Source of the DNA: Glandiceps talaboti
Lineage: Eukaryota; Hemichordata; Enteropneusta; Spengelidae
NCBI RefSeq assembly: GCF_964340395.1
Contig: NC_135560.1
Location: 2,415,501 to 2,479,500, forward strand
Direction of reading: 5' to 3'
DNA length: 64,000 nt
This document shows, one piece after another, positions 10,957 to 22,165 of this stretch; positions within the stretch are counted from its first letter, which is position 1, and each line of letters begins with the position of its first letter. The translations under genes and the position numbers were made by a program. Below the pieces are notes generated by a model. It was not told where the DNA came from. It worked only from the letters and a program-made list of their open reading frames with translations, and did no database searches.

Positions 10957-11179
10957 CCTTCTAGTAGGCCTACATCATCTTATGCTAATTAGTGAACAGA
11001 TATATTGCGCATGCTCTTATCACTTGAAATTTATCTGTCATTTCAAGGAAGATGTAAGAAAGTGGCTGTCTGAAAGTTTTTATTGAATTTGACTGAATAT
11101 GTCCCGGAGGTGATGTTCTATTTGTGGGAAACCAAACAGTGGACACCAGGGTCCAAGTGGACAGTTATGTCCAGTGAAG

Positions 11180-12170
11180 ATGTTTGAAGAGGAGCATGGA
11201 ACAGCCGCTTTATTCAGTACAGATTCTAGCGACGCTGAACATGAAGAAACCAGCGAGTCAAACGAGGCAACCGCATGAGCACCAAAGAAACAACAACATA
11301 AAGTTAAGGACAGGAAACAGACAGACTTCAGAAACAGATGAGCACTCTTATGGAGCAGGTATCGAAGCTCACAGAAAACGTTTTGGGAAAAGCCGGAGTA
11401 AACAAAGGCAACTCAGCTCAACTCGGGCAGGCTAAGCATCGCACTACACTTTTGGATCTTCGTAGAGATCGCGCCTTATAACACTCTGTAGCAAAATTGC
11501 TCAGGGCAGGAAATGAAAAAGACTCGACAGAAGCATCAGATGTTTCAAGTGGGGTGATGGACTCGAGTTCAATCGACAATTTCAGCGGTAGCTCGCAACA
11601 TCATCGTCGTCACGAAAAAAAGACAGACAATCAAAGAATTAGCATATTAAAAGCGGAGCACTACGTATGGACAGAGTTCTTACATATGTCCCGTGGCCAC
11701 AGGAATTCGTTATTGAATTGAACCCTGGACAATTGAACAAACTGAACTATTGTGACCTTTTGTTACCTCAACTAGTGATTGGAGAAATTGAAATAACAAA
11801 GGAAGCTAATTTACCGCGAAGTGAAGTAGAGCACAGACTCGGTCACTTGCAAGATTTAATGTCGGACGTGCTCTTGTATCCATGGGAACGTGTCAAGATA
11901 TTTCACGAAATAGTATTGAGGGGTACGGAACGAAGGCAACTACAATGGGGAGACAGTTTTGACATATTCACGCAAAATTTGTTCGCAATTCTCTTAGCAC
12001 GGATGTTAATAGTGGTGTGGGACTGAAAAGAGCATGCAGAACCAGATACCATTATGTGTTTCAATCGAATATATGTACGCATCCGAAAGACCACGTGGTT
12101 GACGGGAAGATTGAGAAGCATGTTTGTTCGACTTGCTTACGTTTTAGACAGCAGGAAAAATGACATGTGA
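11180..12170 (+). pseudogene. Gag-like retroelement relic
   Basis: Consecutive fragments in different frames read as one decayed protein: an acidic stretch near 11180 (FEEEHGTAALFSTDSSDAEHEE) and a basic Gln-rich stretch. Then 11667..12026 carries YVPWPQEFVIELNPGQ, LPRSEVEHRLGHLQDLMSDV and LYPWERVKIFHEIV, followed by a Cys/His region near 12080 with several indels. The pattern (WPQEFV, hLqdLM.D, W..vk.FHe.VL, W.D.F) resembles gag-like proteins of retrotransposons in invertebrates. I cannot assign the clade, and no reverse transcriptase follows. Confidence 0.4.
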
Positions 12171-12431
12171 CCTCGGACTATCCGTTCAATGACAAAGGTT
12201 TCAGAGATCAATAAGCTGAAAGAACAGGCTTTAGAAAAGACTGACATTTAGTAATAGTCAACCTTTTGGCCACAAGGCTGGTACATTTAGTGTTAGTGAA
12301 CATGCATGTAATCTTGCTTTGAACAATCAGGGCATTGTTAGTAAGCGTCACACACAAGTTGTAAATAACTCATGTCATGTAGATTACATTACGTTTTACC
12401 TGTGCAAGTTGATGTTAGTATAAGTTCAGGT

Positions 12432-12446
12432 GAATTTGAGTTTGTT
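12432..12446. repeat. Target-site duplication, left copy
   Basis: The 15-mer gaatttgagtttgtt recurs exactly at 12886..12900, on the other side of the LINE fragment 12447..12885. Confidence 0.85.
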
Positions 12447-12885
12447 TGTTTGTTTTTTTGTCTTTTAATACTTTTTTATTATTTGTAATTTAAATATACA
12501 TCACAGTGAAAACAATCACAGACAAAGCGGACAAAAAGACAAACACAACAGATGTGCGAGTTCACATGTTCATAAAACTAGAGGCATAAATCTATTCCAT
12601 TTTAATTTAAAGTTTTTGTCACTCATGACTTTTTGTTCAATTATCACCACTTCCTTAACTTTCTGAATAAAATAATGGATAGTTAGTCTAACTCTTGTAT
12701 AGCGGCTAGCGTACAATTGATATTTGCCAAGGAGGATTAAATGGTTCAGCGCAGTCATACTACTCGGAAGGCCAAACATCACTGACTTACAAGATAACTT
12801 AACATAGTAATTTGTTACTTTCCTTTTTAAAAGAGATTCTAGCTCTTTCCAAAAGAGCTTTGCAATCTCGCAGTGCCAGAAAAGG
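12447..12885 (-). mobile_element. 5'-truncated L1/Tx1-type LINE
   Basis: On the minus strand one open frame from the left boundary encodes the C-terminal end of an L1/Tx1-group ORF2: FWHCEIAKLFWKELESLL, later NHLILLGKYQLYASR and NFKLKWNRF, then a stop. An A-rich tail follows (plus-strand T/G-rich run at 12447..12480). Perfect 15-bp duplications at 12432..12446 and 12886..12900 flank it, so both ends are known to the base. The insertion is about 440 bp, with no internal stop in the coding part, suggesting it is young. Confidence 0.85.
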
Positions 12886-12900
12886 GAATTTGAGTTTGTT
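12886..12900. repeat. Target-site duplication, right copy
   Basis: Exact 15-bp match to 12432..12446; together they bracket the truncated LINE. Confidence 0.85.
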
Positions 12901-15129
12901 ATTCCTAAGCAGGGCTTGGTTGATCAGCCCCTTTTTTCAGTAGTACTTTCATACCATAGTCACCATTTTATAACAAAAATCTACTGTTATGAAAAATTGC
13001 ACAAAATCTCTGAAAAAATGACTGGGAAATGCACACAAGAAAAAGAAAAAAAAAGAGAGGATTTTGAGGTTGGCTATAAATAATTCCAGTGTCTTACAGC
13101 TTTAACCCTGGAAAATTTTAATGATGAATGAAATAAACTAGGGATCTAAAATAATTTTGAGGCAATTTGAATTTTAATTTTCTAACAAATTTACCAAGTC
13201 AACAACATTCAACTTGTACTAGTTGTAGTAGATATATATAGGGAAGAAATGTATTAATCGCCATCTTAGTTTCCGTACGGTGACAATCCCAAGTACCCGA
13301 AAGAGAGTTATTCTCAGCCAATTCAGGGTTCGACACTATAGTAAAAAAGTCACTATCCCACAGGACTAGAAAAATTGATAACGTAGTAGTCCTGCAAAAA
13401 ATTTGGTGGTCCTATCTTTAAGTGCTTTCGCTTGTTCACTTAGGCTCTTCATCTCTCTTAGTTTTTGCTCTACTTCTAATTCACTTTTCCAAACCCCATA
13501 TTTATTTCAAACCGTGTGTTGTAATTGAACTGTCTATTTCTTTGTAGTTGTTTGTGCATCATCAACTCCTTACTGTAATTTTATTCTCTTTTTTATGTTT
13601 TGGAGCTTCTTCTCTTTTTTTGTTGCTTTCTGTGAGTAGTTTGTCTTAATTGATATTATGTGGTCTTATTTCTAGCTTAAATACTACATAACATTTCTGG
13701 TACACATTGATCTAACTATTGCATTTTTAAAAGACAAAAAATTACCTTCCCATAGAGCAAGTTTTTATAGTGTTGTCCTTAGTGTATATTAGAATGTATT
13801 TACAACATAAAAATAAATAAATTTGAAGGTTATCAGCAGTTACAGCAAAATTTTGTTACTAATTACATGTACAAGTCACTTCGTCTATTTTTGTGTCTAT
13901 GTACTTCCGGGTTGACATAAACGTTAAACGTGATACAGTCACCGTGTCTTCTTTCGCAGTGAGTGAACCTGCGCGATCACAGAAACAAGTGTAATTTTAC
14001 CCCTTTCATATATAGTTGGCTGACTACGTCAATATTAACGATATTATCGACATTTCATTGTATTCTGATATAAATATTCTGAGACATAACTCGGCAAACA
14101 AATGCCTGTGTGTAGGAAGTACAAAAACATAGAACACATTGTTTTCTTGCTGAATAAACTAACTGAAATAACAATACGGTCAAATTGCGTCTTCGATTTA
14201 AGTTGACAGCCACCATTATGATTGAGCTTCACTTAGTTCCGCTGAACGTGGCCGGGCCTGGATGAACGCCGACATCCAATTTGTACAGTGTTTTTACAAA
14301 GGGAGCTCGTCAATAACCTACCGAATAATTAACTCAGAAACGTAGTTTAAATACTAACTGATCTAAAAATTACTGTTTGGAAAGACTACGCATCCGTACA
14401 TAAATACGAAATCGTGCGACAAAGATTTCAACTTTACTAATTTACTTGTTACAGTGTAGAGAGGCCAGCCTTACCCTTATTATACACATATCATCGTACA
14501 ACTAATTTTATTGGCTATAATATTAGCTACATTTGAAAGGTCTCACTTGATTGGCTCATCGTTCGCTATTCCCGTTTTCAAGAGACACCCTGCCAGAATA
14601 AAGTGCCACGTAGTACAGCAATGGCACGAGATCGCCTGTTGGGCGACTTTCCCCCTGGGTGTGCTTTTCGAAAACTACACAACACATGCTTTTATGACAC
14701 GGAATCATAGAAAATCTACCCCGTTTCCAAACTAATCGTAATTTTATCGCGAATAGACAACCGGAGTTGGTCAAAATAGCGAATTAAAAATCAAATGAAT
14801 TTTACTATGACCATGAATTCATATAACCGGTGGTTTGAATTCTGAGCTCCCTAATATACCTATCGAAAAGACACTATCCCGTCGGACTACCTGCAATGGG
14901 CATTTTAGTAATCTCTCACTTGATCGTGAGGTGCATATACTGGAATGAACCATTCTGTAGGAGGGGTGGAGAATTTGGATTGAAGTTTACAACCCTTTTT
15001 CGAACAAATATTTGTCATTTGGGCGCACAATGCGTAGAATTAAGACTATAGCATATATTACAGTGCTTGTTTGATGTCAATAGTGTCTTTTGAAAAGTTG
15101 CACTTTACCTAAAGTCTCGTGGACTGATT
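12901..15129. other. No gene seen
   Basis: AT-rich DNA with short open frames only. Phrases such as gtcactatccc and gtggtcct recur here and at 15800, suggesting an old inverted-repeat transposon, but the ends do not pair well. 14.5..14.75 kb has opposing open frames of about 74 codons without recognisable motifs. Confidence 0.5.
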
Positions 15130-15572
15130 TCCAATATGGCGTCGGTCATAATGCTTATTAACATTTTTTTTTTTTTCAAATTACAAAAAAAAAATCATAA
15201 AAAATAGAAGAGAAGACGTGCTGACTTGAAAATAACAAATCTAAGTAAGCTATCCTCTGTGCATCAACACACCAGATATCAAAGCAATCTGACTTGAAGT
15301 TTATGAGGAGTTGATAAAAATGTCATTTTTGGGAAAAAAATCATAAAAAATTGAAAATGGCACAGATCAACTTGGCATGAACAAATTTGAATAGCCTCCC
15401 CCAGGGAACATGCACACCAAATATCGAAGTATTCTGGCTGTTACTTTCAGAGAAGATAGTGAAAATATAAAAGTTTGACGGACACCTATGATTCACCTAT
15501 ACACTCTATACTCTATACAACCTATACCTAAAGCTACCCTTTCAGCTTTCGCTGACAGCGGAGCTAAAAAGA
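15130..15572. mobile_element. Pearl/HINE-like element ending in an AGCT hairpin
   Basis: Two or three degenerate units (motifs aaaaatcataaaaaat, caccagatatcaaagc, caccaaatatcgaag) lead into a short (CTATA)n tract near 15500 and then a hairpin at about 15543..15566 (AGCTTTCGCTGACAGCGGAGCT). Tandem core, microsatellite, then hairpin repeats the layout of the elements at 3.2, 17.2 and 20.8 kb with unrelated sequence. Confidence 0.5.
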
Positions 15573-15589
15573 GAGTCAACAGTCTATGC

Positions 15590-15775
15590 AGTTGTTGGTT
15601 TCAAAAACCATTACAGCCATTAGATTAATATTGTTCATTTTCAATCAGCCAACTTATCATTTGTTGACATGTTGCCGAACATAGCGATTTCTCAATTCAA
15701 TTTGATGATTTAGGAATGTTACTGTACCAACAAAGATAGGAAAGTAGTTATTCTTTTTAGAACACATAAAAAAAC
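15590..15775 (-). repeat. Dispersed repeat R1, copy 1
   Basis: Reverse complement of part of the repeat at 52318..52640 (shared phrases: gttgttggtttcaaaaacca, gattaatat, gttgccgaacat, ggaatgttactgtacc). A third copy is at 38369..38551. It looks like part of a transposon; no coding content. Confidence 0.8.
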
Positions 15776-16374
15776 ACAAATCATTCTGTGAACTGGTGGT
15801 TCCTGGACCAGTGCCTTAGAAAATCCAGTGGTCCTGCTAACAGAACTAGTGGTGTGAACGTAACTTCTTGCCTATGAATCTGTATATTCTGACATACACA
15901 AATTTTAGTTGAACAATATCCAACTTATAATAATAAACATAAAGTTGGCATGCTTGGTTTCACTCGATTGACAATTCTATTCATAATGGTTATTCTTGAA
16001 GCATCGATGAAACGAAAACCCTTGAATGACGATTTCACTTGGATCTCATGAAGGATCAGAAATTTGACAGAAATATGTGACAAGAACATGAGAAAACAGT
16101 GAAAACAGTGATACTGATAGTCATGGTTGCAGTTTGACAACAAAAGTTGTACTACGTTTTGTCAAACTTGTTGGGACAAAAATTTTGAGTAGGTCGGTCC
16201 CTCCCCCCCCCCCCCTCCTCCTTTCACTTCCCAGTTCTTGAGTGACTTCATGTGAGTGCCCCCCTACCCCGGCTCCCTTAATTCTAATTCCTTATTGAAG
16301 TTTATATTAGACCAGATTTAAACTAAATAATGCCTCCCATACGAGAATCACTAATTATGCAAATTTAACTAAAA

Positions 16375-17277
16375 CAAGTCATTGAGAATGACATAGTCCC
16401 GCTATAATTGGGTTTTAAGGAATTATCACTACTCTGATCACGCAACAACATTTGTGAACCTAAAACAAACAGACTTAGATATGTTGTGTGTGCTTGTTGG
16501 ACATGGAATATGCCTCCAACAATAAAGGATTGGTTGGGTATGGGGGATCATATCACGATGAAAATGGAGTCTGAGTTATGGCTTTGGACATGGAAAATTC
16601 ACAAAACAAAATGGCTGCCAGGCAGCCATATTGGATCGTATCACGACGAAAATGGATATGCACATGTATGTCATAGAACACTGTCCTAATACCAACTTTG
16701 AATGAGATCTGTTTAAGCATGTCTGAGTTATGGCTTTGGACATGGAAAATTCACAAACAAAATGGCTGCCAGGCAGCCATATTGGATCGTATCACAATGA
16801 AAATGGATATGCACATGTATGTCATAGAACACTGTCCTAATACCAACTTTGACTGAGATCTGTTCAAGCATGTCTGAGTTATGGCTTTGGACATGAAAAT
16901 TCACAAACAAAATGGCTGCTAGGCGGCCATATTGGATTGTATCATGACAACAATGAATATGCACATGTATGTCATAGAACACTGTCCTAATACCAACTTT
17001 GAATGAGATCTGTTAAAGCATGTCTGAGTTATGGCTTTAGACAGGGAAAATTCGCAAACAAAATGGTTGCTAGGCGGCCATATTGGATCGTATCATAAAA
17101 CAAATTGACGTGCATATGTATGCCATAGCATGTTGCCCCTGTACCAAGTTTGAAAAAAATCGGTCCAGGCATCTCCAAGAAACGGCTGCGGATGCACGGA
17201 AGGACGGACGGACGCACGGACGGACAGACGGAACCCAATCCATAAGTCCCCATTCCGGACTTCGTCCGCGGGGACTA
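16375..17277. mobile_element. Non-autonomous tandem-core element, copy 2 (TAGTCCCCGC family)
   Basis: Opens with the same caagtcattgagaatgac hairpin and TAGTCCC as copy 1. It holds four tandem units of about 165 to 190 bp, then an (ACGG)n-like stretch (ggacggacggacgcacgg), a hairpin CGGACTTCGTCCG, and the inverted terminus GCGGGGACTA. The ACGG microsatellite next to the 3' end is a hallmark described for pearl elements. It interrupts the outer repeat between aattatgcaaat and gtttttggacaagcg, which are close together at 36195..36250. Both termini are intact here. Confidence 0.7.
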
Positions 17278-17489
17278 AAAACTATGGTAACACTTGTTTT
17301 TGGACAAGCGTGCTTACTGAGGTGCACGTATGTGCTAAGTTATACAGAATTTTAAGAGTACATGATACTGCTTAATTACCGGGTGTCATTCATTACATTA
17401 AATCATTAATTATACAAATTTTTTATTAAAACTGTAAGCTATATCAACAACTTTTATAGGACATATCTGCTTTGTTATGGTTAATGCAT

Positions 17490-18745
17490 CCCTGCCAAAT
17501 TAGCGCCAAAATCCCATTACGGTGCGTCTTTTCCAAATTTGCATGCACTCTACATGTAAATATGTTATAAATGTAAATACATGTACATGAACACATCAGT
17601 GTCATTCTTCCGCACACTGTATACAAGTACATAGTTTGCACTTAGAAAAAGAAAACATTTATATGCAACAATACGCTATACAGTGGTTTAATTTTGCCTT
17701 TCTAGACTTTCGATTTTCTATGGTAATCACTCTCAAGAAATATGTCCCTCAAGAACGAACTCCGAATGAATCTCTGTTAGGGTGGTTCTTTGAGTTGGAC
17801 CATACAGAGGACATAAAACTACACTATGATACAATACTGCAATCCACAAACTATTAGTTCCACGACATGAAGTATGAACAACAGCATGAACTTTCAATTT
17901 GACAGAGACACAGTTGTAAAAGTTTGATACAAATTTTGTGTCGTTGAGGAGAACTATTAATTCGGTATACACCAAGAAAATAGTTTATTCTTGAACGATA
18001 CCTTACTGTGAACCATGTTCACCCCATATGAAACTTTGAAGAGCATGTAGTGAACTGTAAATCTATGCCATGCGTTTGATCCCATAACGAAGCTCAAAAA
18101 AAGTTTCAGTTTTAGTGAGAGTGAAAAGGTGATGTGCCAATATGATTTTATCTACGTGAAGTTTTCAGCATATACTGTTGTCCACCGTTGTGGTCATTGC
18201 TTCACCCGTGAGGGTAAATGCTTTGCCATAATGGTCATGTTATCGATGGAAACCCTTTCTAAATTCTAACCAGATCTGTTAATAAGTAACCAATCACATG
18301 GATAAGTAATGATAATATCATGTCATTTCTAAACTACCCAAGACGTGCTCTCCACGTCAGGAAATGGTCACGGGCACATGAAACTGTCAAAACGTTATGC
18401 ATACGATGGGTCATATTCAAATTTCACAGGTCACACTGCACATTGAGATTTAGAAATAGTTACAACGTGAACTGACTAAAACCTAGATGTTTGGTGCTAC
18501 AACTTTGAAGCAAAGATGAGAACCGTACGTTTGCCAACATGACATGAAAAATGTATAAACAGAGTAAAAACATGCAAGTTTGCATTATAGTCTTTATCTA
18601 TATAGGTTCATTTTTATCGCAAAATTGGCTAATTGAAAGTCTGGTTTGGCTAATAAATTTTGAGGCAAATTAGCCAAAGTGCTAGCAAATTTTTGACCCA
18701 GAGGAAACACTGAAAATACACACGAATAACACGTTAACACGACCT
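17490..18745. mobile_element. TIR element, older left-truncated copy A
   Basis: Diverged relative of 18931..20387: shared phrases in the same order include attagcg.caaaatccca, tcttttccaaatttg, gtcattcttccgcacactgta, tatgcaacaata, tatggtaatcactctc, aactaccca, gtcaggaaatgg. It lacks about 200 bp corresponding to the left terminus. It interrupts the outer repeat after ttgttatggttaa. Boundaries are approximate. Confidence 0.6.
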
Positions 18746-18930
18746 CTGGTATGTACTGAATTATATTGAAATTGAAGTATGTATTCATAAGATATTGCCT
18801 AATTACTGAAAAAAAATTAATTATGCAAATTATTCATTATCACCGTAAGGGTACATCAACAAACTTTATATGACATGTACGTTTTCTTATGGTTAACATA
18901 TGTACTAAATTATATTGAAATTGAAGTATG

Positions 18931-20387
18931 CAGAGTTCGTGCTAGTGATCACCACAGTCGCAAAATGCGAATAAAATTGGCAAAAAATGATAACATTGTC
19001 GCCACGGTGGCAATTATATAATTTGCTGCTGTCAATGGAAGTTTTCGGAGCTTCATCCGCCCTATTCGTGATCGTATCATTCCACGGTCATTCCAACGGT
19101 CACTTTTTTATAATGTGTTCCCTGGAACGTGTTCTTGCCAAAATTAGCGTCAAAATCCCAGTACGGTACGTCTTTTCCAAATTTGATACACACGACATGT
19201 ACAAATGTACACGAAATACATTACAAATGTTTACAAATAATTTGTAAACATTTGTAATGTATTTCGTGTACATTTGTATTACATGCACGCTGTACATGTC
19301 ATTCTTCCGCACACTGTATACACGTACACACACTGTGACACAGCTTGTACTTCCAAAATGTCTTCATAACATTTATATGCAACAATATTGTACACAGTAA
19401 TTTAATGTTATCTTTCTGGGCTTTTGATTTTCCATGGTAATCACTCTCTGGAAATATATGTGCCCTGGCCCTTCTCGGAGTCAGGCCGTACAGAGTACAG
19501 TGCTATGGACACAGCACTGCAGTACTTACACAAACTAAGTTCCAACTTCCATGACATGAATGATAGTGTTAACTTTCAACTTGACAGAGACACGTTTGAT
19601 AAAATTTTATGTTGCTGAAGAGAACTGTTAACTTGGTATACACCTAGAGATTCGTTTAGTATTCTTCAAGTTCAATGATGCCTTAAAAATTACGTGTGTG
19701 AACCATGCTCACGCAACACCTTGAGAGCATGTATAGAATTTGTTAAATTTACATAATGCCTAAGGCCCTTCGATCTTGTAGGAAAGCTCAAAAAGAAAGT
19801 TGAAGTTTTAGTGAGAATGAAATGGCGACGTGATGGTTTGAATTTATCTGAGTGAAGTTTTCAGCATAGACCGTCTGCCAATGTGGTCTTAGACTCTATG
19901 TGATCATCTCTTCGCCCATGAATGGAAGGGGCGCCCGGCTTTGCCGTAATGGCTGTCATATTGATGCAAACCCTGTTTAACAAGTCTGTTAATACATAAG
20001 TAACCAATCACTTGGATAGATAATGATAACAGCACATAATTTCTAAACTACCCAAGACATACTCTCAACGTCAGGAAATGGCCATGGAGCACATGAAACT
20101 TTATGTTTTCCATACGTTGGGTCATATTCAAATTTTACAGGTCACACTGCACTAAGAGGTTTTAATAGCTGAAGCCAGAAGCCAGAACTGTGACTGCATG
20201 TTGTGTTCCACAACTTCAAAGCAATAACCAAATATTTGCTAACAATAAGCCCATGCCAATCTTGTTTCTATTCACATAACAAATGTAGACTGTGTGGCTA
20301 ATAAGATGCCTCTGTGGTTAAAAGAATGTGTATTTTTCACCACAAATGAAGATTGTGGCTATTAGTTTTAAAATCCTAGCACTAACT
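18931..20387. mobile_element. TIR element, copy B, about 1.46 kb
   Basis: Bounded by CAGAGTTCGTGCTAG at 18931..18945 and its inverted partner CTAGCACTAACTCTG at 20373..20387 (14 of 15 positions pair). The target motif agtatg is present on both sides. At two paralogous sites in the window (20540..20570 and 36585..36610) the uninterrupted sequence gaagtatgcagtcttaag shows the empty state. No transposase is visible, so it is non-autonomous. The CAGNG terminus resembles hAT ends; the observed duplication is clear for only 6 bp. Confidence 0.65.
19200..19278. repeat. Near-perfect 79-bp hairpin (38-bp arms)
   Basis: Arms at 19200..19237 and 19241..19278 are perfect reverse complements around a 3-nt loop (taa). 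The related copy A at about 17545..17590 has only weakly palindromic sequence at this place, so the palindrome arose within copy B. Confidence 0.95.
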
Positions 20388-20736
20388 CTGAGTATGCATT
20401 CTTAAGATATAGCCAAATTACCAAAAATAATTAATTATGCAAATTATTCATTAATGCTGTAAGGTACATCAACAAATCTTATAGGACAAATGTATATTAT
20501 GTTTAACGAAGATACTAAATTATATTGAAATTGAAGTATGCAGTCTTAAGATATTGCGTAATTAGTTGATTTCATTGATATGCAAATGTCCCTAATTAAC
20601 ATGAACAGATCTAGCTCAAAAACTAATCAGGTCTAGCCATTACATCAAACATTATATGTACCAAATTATAATCGAACCAGTCGTGTTTTAAGAAAATGAT
20701 GGCACAGACAGACACAGAACACAGAGAGACAGACAG

Positions 20737-20769
<33 letters not shown>

Positions 20770-20815
20770 TCACCCTTTTTATACCTCACGTACCCTTACG
20801 GCCTACGGGTACGGG

Positions 20816-20887
20816 TGGGGGGGGGGGTAAAAATAACTTGGCCATTGAAATTCGAATGCGACGCACCACCCCCCCCCCCCCCGCCCC
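20816..20887. repeat. Opposed G-run and C-run
   Basis: A run of about 13 G at 20816..20828 and a C-rich run at 20868..20887 lie about 40 bp apart and can pair. Immediately right of the hairpin ending the outer repeat. Confidence 0.8.
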
Positions 20888-21870
20888 CTTCCGTTTATGT
20901 GATCTTTGGTATGTGCAAATCATTGGCAAATGGAAAGTTTTGTTTCTTAAAAAGACCATGTCTAACCGAGGAGAGGGTTGGCGAAGTCTTGACGAACCAG
21001 TTGCTGGTAATTTTTCTTCGATTGGCCATTACTGTGAGACATTACTGTGTACTGAGTGTACTGTGAGACATATACATGCTGCGCACATTCTGCGTAGGGA
21101 TACAAAACTTGCAAAACTATGCTGAACAAATTAGCAGTGTATACGTGAACTATACCACATAAAGCCGCCCACAAATTAAAGTTGGCTGATTTGTTTATAC
21201 TACAAAGTATATCGGAACCTTACCAACAAGTGAAAACAGTGTGCCACGGGACGTCCCAGTTCCAAGTTGGTGCACTGCCTTCAAGCTTGCGTTGTCCTTC
21301 GTCCCCATCGGATCACAAAAGTTCCGGTCTTAGAATCATTGTATGTATACCCGATAAAGTAACTGATTTATGAATGTCCTACCTTTAACGCTGTAGGATA
21401 AAGTAAAATCGGGTAAGGAGCACATGCAAAAAGTTTGGTTTAATGTCCAAATTTCTTTAAAAAATAACCTTTGTGTTTATATTTTTTCAAAACTTTGATA
21501 AGAATACAGACGTATTGACGGTAGCAAATGATTGATAGAACAGCCATATCAACTCACATGAGAAGTTGTATGAGGGCGCAATTTACGTCTTTTAGTGCAT
21601 AATCGCAAACGGTAAACTCGCATTACAGTATCTCATCATGTCAGTAAGTCATGACATTCTCGAACCGGCCATTCATTGCAGTATTTCATATAGTAACTGC
21701 AATACGTCATTTTCGCATTGCGGTATAGCATAGGCGAATTTTGGCAGGTATATTCTACGTCAAACACGTACCAACATGTCTCGTTACAAATGCGCGCGTA
21801 ACGACTGTAGTTAAAATCTTGATGTACCTCGATGATATAATACACTGAATGACAGAGCGCTTGCCATTTA

Positions 21871-22165
21871 ATAATAATAATAATGATAATAATAATAATA
21901 ATAATAATCTTTATTTATACTGGATAGTTCTTTAAGCATATAAACACTTGTCTCCCAAGAAGTCCAGTGAGGGGCCATCCCTCATGGGTTCAGTGTTAAT
22001 GCAGGAGGAAACCGGAGTGCCCGGGGAAAACCTGCGTTGTTCGGTAGAGTCAAACTGAACGACACTCTTCTTACTTACAGCGTGGTAAATTTAATCGAAC
22101 CCTGAATGGGGTTCGAACCTCGACCGCAGTGGTAAGAGGCAAGTGGTTTAATCATTCGGTGTGGA
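21871..22165 (-). mobile_element. tRNA-derived SINE with LINE-like tail
   Basis: Read on the minus strand it starts with a tRNA-like head (A-box-like region near 22150, B box GAGGTTCGAACCCC near 22110). The body contains ttttccccgggcactccgg and tttcctcctgcatt, and it ends AAATAAAGATTATTATTATT before a (ATT)n tail at 21871..21908. The same ending closes the LINE at 43435..44600, so that LINE family probably mobilises this SINE. The long (ATT)n tail suggests a young insertion. Confidence 0.75.

Larger units (their letters stand above)
16310..20815. mobile_element. Composite repeat nest: HINE-like element with three insertions
   Basis: The outer element is a set of tandem units of about 165 bp (aattatgcaaatt...ttcattaa, cttataggac, ttgaaattgaagtatgcagtc, ttaagatat). 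It ends in cagacagaca, a (CA)n tract at about 20739..20764 and a hairpin CGTACCC...CGGGTACG at about 20788..20812. A shorter relative without the insertions is at 36150..36655. Three segments interrupt it: 16375..17277, about 17490..18745, and 18931..20387. Joining the flanks of each restores the sequence of the 36-kb relative, which supports the order of events. Confidence 0.65.

Noticed and set aside
13326-15860. TIR element from cagggttcgacactata to agtggtgtgaacgtaac
   Set aside because: The ends pair poorly and need gaps; no flanking duplication. Shared internal phrases suggest an old element, but it cannot be delimited.
22095-22160. tRNA gene suggested by GGTTCGAACC
   Set aside because: Only the promoter boxes are tRNA-like; no cloverleaf closes and the sequence continues into a SINE body and (ATT)n tail. 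The same applies to 54705..54785.
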